Shown: positions 12,275-34,000 of the stretch, one piece after another
Numbering within the stretch: position 1 is the first letter of the stretch
How the letters are laid out: each line of letters begins with the position of its first letter
Assembly: GCA_007449985.2 (NCBI GenBank)
Contig: VIIQ02000614.1
Location: 1-64,000, forward strand
Origin: Desmodesmus armatus
Lineage: Eukaryota > Chlorophyta > Chlorophyceae > Sphaeropleales > Scenedesmaceae
Length of the DNA: 64,000 bases
Reading direction: 5' to 3'
Position numbers and translations under genes: made by a program
Notes under the pieces: generated by a model
What the model saw: only the letters and a program-made list of their open reading frames with translations
Told to the model about the DNA's origin: nothing
Databases searched by the model: none

Positions 12275-12766
12275 ACTGTTTTGCTTTACAAGACTATGTG
12301 ACTGGGGTGGGTGGGTGTGGCTGATCTGCTCACGGGTGGCACAGCAGTGCTCAACGCTGTGTGGCTAAGTGCTCAACGCTAAATGATCTCAAGCCCGGGG
12401 TGACAAGGTACAGCTGGGAACGCCAATGGAAGTGGCCATGCAGCTCAAAGCTGCGAACGGCTTCGTCTGCCCCGTTATGCCGTCATCCTCAACCGCACTG
12501 CCGGGGTTTGCACCAAGGCGCCCTTCCACGGTAGTGGATCGCTTTGGATAGACACTGTTGTGTTTTCAAATCTAACGTGAGGAAGCTTCGGGGAGTCCGC
12601 GCTCGGATTACTTTGTCAAGACCACATTTGCTTTGGATTTGTTTGCTTTATTCCTACCAAGAGACCTATGTCGTTGCATCAATAAGGGTGTGAATCCCAA
12701 CTGGCCGTCCCGCTGTGGTAGTACCCAACACAACAGCTTGTGGTCTTCTGCTGTTGTGTGGTTATT
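12275..12766. promoter_or_regulatory. Putative bidirectional promoter between the 174-aa gene and ABCC
   Basis: A 492-base gap separates the start codons of two divergent genes, so it must contain both 5' untranslated regions and both promoters. A short repeat (gtgctcaacgct) occurs twice at about 12348-12382. I could not identify a TATA box or a known factor site with confidence. Confidence 0.5.
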
Positions 12767-22972
<10,206 letters not shown>

Positions 22973-25900
22973 TGGTGGTGCAGCTGCTTCAGCGCCTACT
23001 GCAGCTAGCCCTGCTGCAGGCGGACGGGCGTAGGGTATTGTAGGGTTGATGGAGGGTGGCTTGCGGGGGCGTGGTGTTGCCAGCGGTGCTCAGGGCAGCT
23101 GGTGGAGCGCTTTTGGGCACAGGTAGAGCAGGCGTCAGGCAAGTTTACGTGTGTTGTCTGTGTGTGAGATATAAGGGTAGTATAAGTGTATGAGTGTGTT
23201 GCGTGTGTGAGGTGTTTTAGCACAACTGTTGGTGGCTGGAACCTATGAGGAGTTGGCCGCCAGGTTAAATGTGTCTCACTCTTTCACAACACCTGCAGTT
23301 GGTGAGCGGGCGTTTGGCGTGGTAGTGGTTTGGTCATGTAGCAGGAGTGTGGCGTACGGAGGTATCAGCAGCCTTGTTCACTTGAGGAGGAATTGCAGGG
23401 GTACAGGGGGCTGTTGTCTATGCAGGTTCATGGCGGCCTGGGTATCTTGACTGGTGTGGTAGTGCCTGCTGGCTTGTATCCTCTGCTGAACAGTATGCTT
23501 ATAAGAAGGTGTGTGTGAAGCTTGGGTTGTAGCTGTTTAAAAAGCATGGATGAAGGATGATTTGGGACAGGCAGTGTCAAAAGCCCGGTGTACTACTATC
23601 ACGCTTATTTCCCCTGTTTAGTTGTGGAGGGTGTGTGGTGTGTCCACGCAAGCTGCAGTCAGAACTTGCGCACTGTGAGTTGTATTGTCCTTGCATACTC
23701 CTCTCTTGGTGCTGCACATGACTGTGTAGTATGTATGGTCCCGTTCCACCGGGTGCAAGAAAGGCAGTGCTGCTGTTGTTGCTGTGTGCATGTTCTGCCC
23801 AGGCCTGTGTCAAACCCTGAACATCAGGCAGGATTCATACAGTCACAGCCATTGGTACAAGAGGGAGGAGGGAGGGTCAGACTGGGTTGTGGGAATATTC
23901 GGTGGGAGGTGCCCCCGCTGGGCAAGCTTGATGCTGTGGTGTTGTTTTGTGTGGTGTTAAAGATGACTAATGGGTGTGTCGGCAACCCATGGCTTTCATT
24001 TGGGCTTGAGGTGTGTTGACAATGGCTACTCTGTTCAGGTTGCGGTCCATGTGGTGTTGTTGCCGGCGCTGGTGGCCATTGCTGGTTAGGGTTAAGGGCA
24101 AACCCTCAACCCTACACCCTTGGTGTACTATCGATGCTGCCAGGCGCATTATGCTTGGCATGCTCTGGTATGCTCATGCGCGTGGGCAGGTGCGGCTGCA
24201 TCGAGCCCTGTGTAAGGCACCCTGTCATACAACCGTTGTATGCAGTGGTACTTTGTCATCACCCCGCCCCAAGGGCTGCCACTGCAGCTCTGTTGCTGCT
24301 GTACTGCCTGCACAGATTGTGCAGGCATGGTGCCCTGTTCACCCGTCTGTTCCCAGCTGGCCGTTCCTGCTGGCAGCAGCTCAGTGAGCTGCAGGCTTGC
24401 ACTTGATGTGCTGATTTGTTGTTGTGCATTGTCTGCTGTTGAGCCAGGGGCAACAGCCCCTGCTCAATGCGATGTTCCCCAGGGTCTGTGGCCTCCTGCC
24501 GCTTGCTGTGGTGGGGTTTCGCTGTGTTTTGGTGGTGTGGTGACGACGAAGCCTTCGTCAGTGCCGCCATGTTACTTTCGTTGTTTGTGGGTGTGGGTGT
24601 AGAGCTATATGTACGGAGGGTGCATACGTGGAGTGAGGTTGATTGCAGTGAGGGAGTTAAGTAGTGGACACATGCTGCAGATGCGGCCTGGAGTACATGT
24701 GCGCATGCGCTGATGTTGCGTACGGCATGCGTGCTGGTCACCGTGCACGGTCGCCGTACTATCCATGTTTTGAGAGTGTAATTTGATCAAGTTGCTGTTT
24801 GACTCAGAACAGTTTTACAAGTGGCGATGTTGGCAGGATGATGCATTGTGCAGCATGCAGTACCATATATGTGCGCGTGGCTGTGATGATACCTTTGTAG
24901 GCCACATGGTGCAGACAAGGGGTAGTACCTTACTACCCCTGGTGCAGACAGTATCGGGGTGGTACTAGTTGAACTCAACTGAAGGCAGCGAGGGTTATGA
25001 ACTGCATTGTGACAAAATTTGGGCAATATACTGTCTTGAGCAAAACAGCAGCCCAAGCAACAACATCATCTGCTTGTGCCATCTCCACACACCTTCTCAG
25101 TGAGAATTGATTCAACTGAAGCAATAATTGAACAACGGTCACAAAGCAGACCTGCCACCAGCAAGCAAGGCTAATGTGTGGATCAGCACACATGCTTGTG
25201 CCACGCTATCAGCCTTTGCAGGTGCAACAGCTGCTCCGCTTCTATTTGAAGAAGTGATCCATGCCTGATTCAACTATTGGCAACTAATGCACAGGCACAC
25301 ATTGGCACAGACAAGAGGAAGAGACCCCTGCAGAAGTGACCCCTGCAGAAGTGTGCACAGCGTAACGGCGGGTAAGCACTCCTCTTAAAGCAACCTTGAC
25401 AGGCGGCCCTGCACAAGGGGTACACAAACACCCTGGCAGGTGAAGGCACGCATGATATCAAGCAAAACGCAAAGAAAATTGATGGGTGATCCTGCCCTAG
25501 AAGTGCTGTAGAGCTCACAAGCATTGTAGGGCCCAGGCAGAGAAGAGGCACACACATCCCATCCCATTCCAAGCAGTTGGACACTCAAAATGGCACCCGT
25601 CTGTTCTAGAAAGTTGGAAGCTGCACGTACTGGTATCATGGCCTTTGCAGACTCCCTGCCACCAAAAGCAATGCCGGAGCCCTGCAAACAACCAGGCAGT
25701 TGAACCCCAGTATTGCCGTTGCTGATGGTATAACCACTGAAAACGAGACACAACTGTACAGCTGTACCATGCGGCTCCTGCGCATGCCAGGACATGTACA
25801 GGCTTTATTCCTGAGCTACAGCTCCGGTCAGAAGTGCACTGCATCGCTGACAACTGAAAAGCAATATTCCAAACAGTTGACCTCTCCCTTCTGCCTCCCA

Positions 25901-26245
25901 CTGTACCGGGTCCCAATAATGCTGCAAATTTACCCAACCTTGACTGCGGCAGCATGCTCTGACACTGCCACCGCTTGCTTACCCTGCCACTGCTGCATAC
26001 AAAACCAACCTGCCTGCAAACACAACCCACCCTGGCTCCCCTACATGCACAGCCACCAAGCCCACCAAGACACCGACTATGCCCAAAGACAGCTGTAGTG
26101 GCACAGCAGCCATGGCAAGCTACGTATAGGCGCACCACCAAGACAACCTGAAACAAACCCGAACACAAGCCTTCGCCAGGTGCAGTGACACTGCTGCTGT
26201 CCTATACGCCACTTGCATCGCTGCCAGCCGTCGCTGCCAGCCGTC
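22973..26245. other. Long intergenic stretch, no gene recognised
   Basis: 3.3 kb between the stop of the ABCC gene and the stop of the first kinase, which are convergent. I see CAGCA-rich and GTGT-rich simple sequence, a TTAGGG-like fragment near 24084-24119 and no frame with a recognisable family or splice pattern. It should contain two 3' untranslated regions; the rest is unexplained. Confidence 0.5.
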
Positions 26246-28899
26246 CTATGCCACTTGCATTGCCGCCAGCCGTCTCCAGACAACTTGTGCTGTGGGTCTG
26301 TCCTGAGCCTGCTGCTGCACACAGGCCTGGAACAGAGGCTCCAGGCCCACGGGGGGAGGGTCAGCCAGGGCAGGCAGCCGTGCATCTGCTGCTGGGAAGC
26401 TGGGCTGCGGGAAGGAGGGCACCAGCATCTCACGCAGCACACAACCTGCACAGACAGGCCGGCAGGCAGGCACAGTTGCATGCCGTTAGAAGACTGCCTA
26501 ATGACAGGGCACCAGCATCTTACGCAGAACACATCCTAAACTCAGGCATAGACAGGCGGGCCGGCAGGGAGGCAGGCAGGCACAGTTGCATACCGTCAAA
26601 GGACGGCCTGATGACATCATGCAAAGTGGGGAGCGTGATATGTCTCCTCCCTCTCCTCAATGACCAGATCCTTTACAGGAGTCTGCTAGGGTGTCCACAT
26701 CCCTCGCACACTGCCCCAAAAGTCCTGCACAAACATGCACCAACGAAATCACAACCACACACTCTCTGCGTGTTGACGTAGAACTCACCCAGAGCGTACA
26801 CATCCGCTGCTGATGTGACCGTGTACATGCTGTCGGCGAGGCTGTAGCTCTGATCCAACTCAGGAGCCCGCCAGCTGGCATGAGTCACCTCCGGAACCTG
26901 CACTGCCCCCGCTGCCCCTGCTGCAACTGCCAGCCCAAAGTCACATATCTTCAGCTTCCAAGGGCCTGTACTGCTGTTAGCATCTGTAGATGGGGTCAGC
27001 ACCATATTTGCTGCGCGGAGGTCGTTGTGCAGGATGGTCTGACCGTGCCGGTGCAGGAATGCCAGCGCTGCAGCTGCCTGGCGCAGGAGCTGCACAACCA
27101 GCCGCCATGAAGGCAGCTCTGGTTGCTGCTGGGGCTGCTGCTGCTGCGCGGCCTGCTGTGTTGCCCAGTGGTTGATGATGCGTTCAGACAAGCTGCAGGC
27201 ACACATCTCCATCACGATGGCTGGTGGGCTGAAGCACACGGCAACAAACTTCACCACGCCGCTGTGGCTGACAGCCCGAGCCTGAGGTGGGGAGTGGGGC
27301 AGGTAGTGAAAAGACATGCAGAAAAGAGGTGGTAAAAAAACATCAGCAACTGCTCAGCTGCTGCCCATTGTCAGTTGGTTCCTGCTTGCCTTCAAGACAA
27401 AAACAACAGCCCCTGGCACACCCTTCCTGTAGACTGTATAGTGAACTGCATGACCAGTTGATCCTGCAACAATGATGCATTGGACCATCATGAAGGCGCA
27501 TCAACACAACTCTGTGTGCATCGTGTCTTGTCAATGCATTAATTGCTTTCTCCCTTACCTGCAGCTGCACCTCCCTGAGGATCCTCTGCTGCAGTGTTGC
27601 CTCATCAACCCCAAACCCTGCAACACGCAGCATCTTGACAGCCACCGGATCATCATAGTAAAGCCCCGGGTACACAGTGCCAAAGCTGCCTCGCGCCAAC
27701 TCCTGGCCTACATGCACGATGCAGTCACCATCCTCCCCAATTTCGCAGGTGTTGATGTGCGTCGGCAGCACCAGTGCCGGCCCTGCCCCTGCTGCTGCTG
27801 GCCCGGCCCCTCCTGCCGCTGCTGGACCTGCCCCTGCTGCTGCCACTATCCCTCCCCCGCCCCCTCCACCTCCTGCTCCGCCTGCTGCTGCTGCCACATC
27901 GTGCAGGACTGGGCCCCAAGCGGCATACTCTTCAATGAAGTCTGCTTCTGGGGGAGGGGCCAAGCCAGCGGGTGGGGGAGGCAGCGGCGGCAGCCCTGCA
28001 GCAACCTGGGCAAAAGGGTCCAGCAGGGCCGGCGCCCCTGCAGCAGCACCAAAGGGGTTGAATGCTGCCTGTGCTGCAGCTGGCGGCGCTGCTGCCCCTC
28101 CAAAGGGGTCTGGGGGTGCTGCTGCTGCTCCACCAAAAGGGTCTAGAGGGGCTGGCGCCCCTGCAGCAGCACCAAAGGGGTTGAATGCTGCCTGTGCTGC
28201 TGGTGGCGGCGCTGCTGCGCCCGCTGCTGCTGCCCCTGCAAAAGGGTCTGGGAGTGCTGCAGCTGCAGCTGGTGGTGTGAATGCAAAAGGTGCAAGAGCC
28301 ACCTGTGCTGCAGGTGCTGCAAATGCAAAAGGTTCAACAGCCACCTGTGCTGGAGCTGCTGCTGCTGGTGGTGGGGCTGCGCCTGCTGCCGCTGCCCCTC
28401 CAAAGGGGTCAAGGAGGCCTGCCGGTGCAGCTGGTGCTGCAGACGCTGCAACAGGGCCAGGAAGCACATGTGCTCCATGCACTGCTGCTGCTGCAGCTGC
28501 TGCCCCTCCCAAAAGTTCTGGGGGTGCTGCTAGTGCGGCTGCCCCTGTTGCTGCTGCCCCTCCAAAAGGGTCTAGGAGTGCTGCTGGAGCTGCAGGCGCT
28601 GCAACATGGCCAGGAGGCGCCTGTGGCTCAGGCCCTGCTGGTGCTGCAGCAGCTGCTGGTTGCACGTGCTGCTGTGGTGCCGCTGCATATGCTGTGCCTT
28701 GTTGGCCTAGCTGCAGGCGCTCCAGTTCTGCTTCTGGAGGCGAAGTTGGCACCTGCTGCTGCTGCTGCAGCTGCAGCTGCAGCTGTTCAAAAAAATCTGC
28801 TTGGTTTGAAGATAGTGCCGGGATCCCCTCAACAGATGATAGGGAGCGCACTTCTGGCAAGGTGAACAGGTCATCAGTGCGAGGAGGGGTATGCATCAT
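26246..28899 (-). CDS. Protein kinase with long Ala/Gln-rich N terminus (kinase 1)
   Basis: A 677-residue protein in 3 exons: 27559-28899, 26789-27281 and 26246-26445, all in phase. The first 390 residues are low complexity, with repeated Ala/Pro/Gly blocks around a recurring LLDPFGGAAA or FNPFGAAAG phrase. The kinase domain follows: Gly loop ELARGSFGTVYPG (about 400), VAVK lysine (about 416), hinge IVMEMCACSLSERI, catalytic loop ILHNDLRAANMVL (about 527), CDFGLA (about 558), WRAPELD (about 584) and DVYALG. The usual HRD is HND: the aspartate base is kept but the arginine is lost. The C lobe ends with PTAQVVWRRLAAMQ. The style (short hinge, DVYALG, A/S-type loop) is closest to tyrosine-kinase-like plant kinases. 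Upstream of the chosen ATG the frame stays open to a good acceptor near 28981, so an extra 5' exon is possible. A related gene follows upstream. Confidence 0.85.
26420..26615. repeat. About 95-bp tandem duplication across the last acceptor of kinase 1
   Basis: The block starting ggcaccagcatct and ending ctaatgaca (26420-26505) is repeated imperfectly at 26506-26615. The first copy contains the real 3' splice site and the first codons of the last exon (CVLREMLVP); the second copy lies in the intron and carries a degraded version of both. Confidence 0.75.
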
Positions 28900-29952
28900 T
28901 GGTGCAGACTCCCCTCGCAGCGGCAGTGGTGACCCCCGGACTGGACTGCTGGACGCACCCCAGGTCCTTTGTGTCTCTGCAGATCAGCAGGTTTGGCACT
29001 GTGTGTCATGATCTGCACGCAAGCCAGTGTCCAAGGAGAGGGCCATGTAGGCAATGCACAGAGCACAGATACCAAGCTTGACCAGCCCACCTTCCACGTC
29101 TGAGAGCGCAGTGTTTGAGGTGTCCCTGTGCACCATCCTCCAGTCTTTGCTCACAGCCAGGAGACCGCAAGAACGTTTTTGTCTCGTGCTACTGTCTCAG
29201 GGGTTGGACGGCTTGTGCAAGCGCATGCTGACATCATAGCCATGTGAGAAGAGGATGCAATTAATTGTCTATAACAGTGCGACCAGTATTGGAGCCCGCC
29301 GTGGATGTGTGCCGATGCAGCGCACGATGGAGATCACTCTGGGCCAGACTGTCGAAGGAACTTGCGCGATCGTCCGGTCCGATAACACGAGAACAGAAAT
29401 AGCTTCACACAAATCCACTGGCCTGCACTGTCCTTGGAAGGCCCCCGGAAGGTGGCATGGGTTTGACTTCAGCAACAGACAGGATTGCCAGCAACTTCAG
29501 GAGTGCCGAGCAGGACATTTGGCGCACGCACTTCATTGCAAACACACATAATGATATCATCACCAGAAATTCTGGCTAGCAGCTGCAGTGGTGTGCATGA
29601 CGCACGTACTTCAGCATCCCAGTGGGCCAAAGCAGCAATCCGGCCGTACCGTACCTGCTACTTACATACATTTTAGATTGAAATGTGATACAAGCACATC
29701 CATACAAGTTGCGAGGCTGCATGTAGGGCACGGCCACTGGCACTTTGGGCGCGCAGTGCACTTGGGATCAAGTGGTGTTGAGATGTACAGCTCAGCAGAG
29801 CAGGGCAGCTGATACCACCACAGTGCATGCTGCTGCATAGTACAGCTAAGTAGTGCAACAGGGCGACCGTGAGTGTCAAGCAAAGCAATCCAGTGAGAAT
29901 ACATTCAAACCCGCCTGGCCTCAACAACCAATTCACTCGGACTGGCAGCAGC

Positions 29953-29994
29953 ACAGACAGACAGACAAACAAACAATCAGACAGACCGACAGAC
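29953..29994. repeat. Tetranucleotide microsatellite (CAGA/CAAA)n
   Basis: Imperfect tetranucleotide repeat acagacagacagacaaac continuing to 29994. Confidence 0.85.
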
Positions 29995-30628
29995 CTAACA
30001 TATCACCGCATCTGTTGCAGCTTTGCACTGCCGCCCAGCACAGCTAGGGACACACGCAGCTGCACAAGCACGACCTTTTAGTGTGAGTTGGGCCAGAGCT
30101 GCACACATGCTTCATGTCTACAGCAGTGCAACAGGGCCTGACAAGCTTGCAAGCACAGAATGAAATCCAAAGAAACCCATCCCAGGCTTTCAGCATAACC
30201 CTCACTGCATGCTAACAGACAATCCAGGAGGGGTGCGGTGCAGAGATAGATGCCTAGCTCTATCCTGGAAGAAGTGATACTCTCTTCTTCATTCACTACT
30301 ACTTTAGTGAGTGCAGTAATGTGCGAGCAGGGCGATTGCAGCCCAGGCAGCATTCAGACAAAGACCTGCAAAGGAGGAAGAGAAACACAAACGGACACTC
30401 CTCCCTGCGCCTTACTGCCATCAGATTTCTCCCATTGGCCTTGCATCCGTTGAGAGCGGCTGTTCACATGCAAGGAGAACCAGCCATGTAGCATACAGGG
30501 AGCGTTCAGGCTGCCAAGGATTGTTGCTGGCTAAACAACACCTGGTCAGCACCGTCAGGACAGTCCTGACCTCCACATATGCATGCGCCAGCAGCACACA
30601 TGCATCATCTGATGAAAACCACACCTGC

Positions 30629-30650
30629 CTGTCTGTCTATCTATCTATCT
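30629..30650. repeat. Tetranucleotide microsatellite (GTCT/ATCT)n
   Basis: Short run of ctgtctgtctatctatctat. Confidence 0.85.
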
Positions 30651-31001
30651 GCTCTCTCACCCATCACCCTGCCTGTGGTGGACTCTGGAGCCGCACCAAC
30701 ATATCTATCTAGAACAGATAAATCAAATCACCTTGGCGCTGCCAGCCGCAACAAAGCTCAACAGACATTACACAAAACCAGTCAGGCCCGAAGCACAAGA
30801 GCTCAACCAGAGTATCACACAGACAGCTGTCCCTCTGCTCCAGCTGCGAAGCAGTCAGTGGCCGCGCCACAAAAAGATGCATCCCATGCCTGCTCTGAAC
30901 GACAACGGCATCACTGCCATCCCCGAACAATGAAAGCCGCTGCAACGACAACAACACCCTGCCGTACACCTGCAAAACCCTTTAGCAGCTGAGCCTCTGT
31001 G

Positions 31002-34000
31002 CTACAAGTCGCCCAGCCAACCCTTCACCACCTGTGCAGTGGGCCGATGGACAGCTGCTGCATTCACACAGCTCCTGTACACTTGCGCAAAGTCCTGCGG
31101 AGGGTCTGTGCCTCGCAGCGCAGACAGCCAACTTCCTGGTGTGGGCATCTGCCTGGGGTAGTCCTGTTCCGGGCGGTTGTTGGGGTAGGGCCCGATCATC
31201 ATCTCTTCAAGCACACAGCCTGCGCGGGCACAGCATCCAATTGCAGCGGGGCTCCAGGGTTACGGCAGGCGTGCTGACAGGTGGCAAGCATGGCCCCTAC
31301 CCGGCCTGGCTTGGCTAGATGGCCATTGCACCCAGGAAAAATGGCGTGCAGGAAGAGCACTCAAGGGTGCAAACAGTCAATCATCACTTCAGACCCCCGA
31401 AAGGGTCTGAGTCAGTTGCATGGCAAGTGTTCCAGAAACAGAAGCAAGTGTAAGAGGTAAGCGAGGCAATGGTGTGCAAGGCCCCTAGAAGTCCACCACT
31501 AAAGAGGGGGGTGGGAGGCCAGGTTTTGTTCTACCCCTACCTCGACTGTTTGAGGCTTCCTGGCGCATGAATCCTTCACCCCATGTGAAATAAAGAGTTT
31601 AATTGCTGCTGTTGCTTTCTGGCAAAGACTGCGGATGGATCATGAACCCCTCTACCCCTGGTTTGGGATGTGTCCTCAATCACCCCCGGGCGCCCCCCCC
31701 CCCCCTGCTCAGCACAAGAATGGCGTTTCCCCAGGCATGTAGCGTAATGGTGGGCCCCCAACATCGCAGCTCACCTAAAGCAAACACATCAGTCTTCTGG
31801 TTCACGTGCCAGCCCTGCGGCCCTGACCCCATGTCAGGCGGCAGCCACAGCCTGTTGGTGACCTGAGGCACCACTGCCGCCTCCCCGTGACCCACAAACT
31901 CCGCCAGCCCAAAGTCACACAACTGCAGCTTCATCTGCGGCTCGCGCCCTGCCTGCTTGGCCCTGATCTGCTGCTGCTGGCTGGGTGTCACCAACAGCAT
32001 GTTGTCAGCACGCACATCATTATGCAGGATGCCCAGTGGAGGTTCGTGGAGGGCAGCCAGCCCAGCCGCCGCCTGTGTGGCCAGGTTGACTAGCAACGGC
32101 CACGAGTATGGGGGATAGGACGTGAGCTGGGGTGCTGCTGGTACTGCTGCTGGTGCTGCTGCTGCTGCTGCTGCCGGTTCTGCTGCTGCAGGTGCTGCAG
32201 TGTGGTTGCGCAGGTAGTCTCCCAGGCTGGTGTCACACTCGTCCATGATGATCATTGGGGGGTCAAAGCAGATGGCCGTGACCTTCACAATATGGGGGTT
32301 GCAAATCAGCGCCTGTATGAAGACATGGCAGCGGAGTGCAGGTCACAGAACACAAGATTTTGTTGAACATGTCTCCCTTCCCCAATTGTTGCAGAACACA
32401 AGCCTCTGAGGCGTGCTCTGCCTGAACACCATCATGCAGGGTTGCATGCAGATCAGTGACGGGGTGAATATGCTTGCATCCTCAGCATCTCTCTGTCGAT
32501 GCAGGTGGCCCAGGTACAGGCAGGGGCCTTTCACTTGCGTTCTGGAAGGATGCCTCATGTGGAGTAGCATAAAGCTACTGTTGAGCGCATAAAGTGATAG
32601 TGCCCTTGGCCTCACAGTACACAGTGACGGGCTGTTGAAGTTACGATAAGTGACTTCAAGCACGATAAGTGATGAGCAGCAACAAGCAGGTACCACAAGC
32701 AAGTGACCAAACCCTTCATGCAGTGTGACCATAGACTAATCAAGTTATCAAGTTCCCCGATGCCCTCATGCCACGTTTAGCCACGGGCAAAGACTTGAGA
32801 ACCAAGATTGTCACTCACCTGCAGCTGCAGCTCCCGCATGAACATGGTGGCAATGGCGTCTGGCGCATTCCCAAACCCCGGCTGGAACGCCTTCACAGCC
32901 ACAGGGACAGGTGACCCGACCAACCCACAGAACACCTTGGCATAAGCCCCCGCCCCAAGGTACCGGTCTGAGTTTGTGCTGAGCTCCAGCCCATCCATGC
33001 GTATGACCTCACTCGCGCTGCAGACCTTGATTTCCAGCACTTCGTGTGCTGTCAAGGCCGCCTGGGCGGCAAAGGCCCGTGCTGCAACAAGTGCCGCCGA
33101 GACGGCGTCAGCCGCAGCTCGTGCTTGGGCAGCAAGGCGCTGTGCTTTACCAGCCAATGCCGCAGAGCTCTCCGGAAGCGGCGGCATTTGCAGCATTGGC
33201 GGCCTGGCAGCCGATGGTATGGCGGCCAGTGACTGCGCATACCCCTGGTACTCATCCTCAAAATTGTCTGGCTGATCTGCATACTGTTGAGCATACTGCT
33301 GGCATCTCTCCCACGCCAGACGCTCAGCTTCTGCTGCTGCTGCTGCTGCTGCTGCTTCTGCGGCCTGTCGCAATTCCTCAGCGTCCTCAGCCAAGCGCTG
33401 CCTGTCCACTGCTATGCTGTCCAGATACTTGACTGCCTGTCGAAGGTCGTAAGCCTGCTTGACTGCCAGCCCTTTGGCACGCCGAAACACATTGCCAGGG
33501 TCAACAATGTGCCTGCCTGTGGGGCCTGCTGCCAACGGCAGCTCGTTAGCTGACAGGGGCTGCTGCAATGCGGGTAAGGGTCTGCTGCGAAGCTCGTGCT
33601 GCAGCCTCTGCTGAAGCCTGTCAAGCCTGTCCTGAAGGGATACCTCCTGAGGGCGAGGTACTACCATCCCGAAGGTATTCGGGTTGTAGGGCAAACCCCC
33701 GGGCGCCTGTACTGCACCAACGGGCCCAGCATCATTTACAGCGGCACCAACAGCACCAGCAGCGGCACCCACGGCCCCGGGCGCCTGTACTGCAGCAAAG
33801 GGCCCGTCAGCGGCGGCAGCAACGGTAGCAAAGGGCCCACCAGCTGCAGCAGCAGCGGCACCAAAGGGCCCACCAGCGGCACCAGCAGCGGCAGCAGTGG
33901 GCCCGCCAGCGGCAGCAGCAACGGCAGCAAACGGCCCACCAGCTGCAGCAGCAGCGGCACCAAAGGGCCCACCAGCGGCAGCAGTGGGCCCGCCAGCGGC

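Larger units (their letters stand above)
28900..31001. other. Intergenic region between the two tandem kinases
   Basis: It contains the promoter of kinase 1 and the 3' end of kinase 2. Microsatellites of CAGA/CAAA (29953-29994) and of GTCT/ATCT (30629-30650) are present. No further gene is supported. Confidence 0.5.

Noticed and set aside
24084..24119. Telomere-like gttagggttaaggg...aaccctcaaccc fragment
   Set aside because: Only one or two degenerate units and not the TTTTAGGG type expected in many chlorophytes; it is probably chance or a very old interstitial trace.
27677..29011. Plus-strand open frame of 444 codons rich in Ala/Pro/Gly
   Set aside because: It is the exact antisense of the low-complexity N terminus of kinase 1. 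GCN/GGN-rich coding DNA leaves long open frames on the other strand, and it shows no domain.
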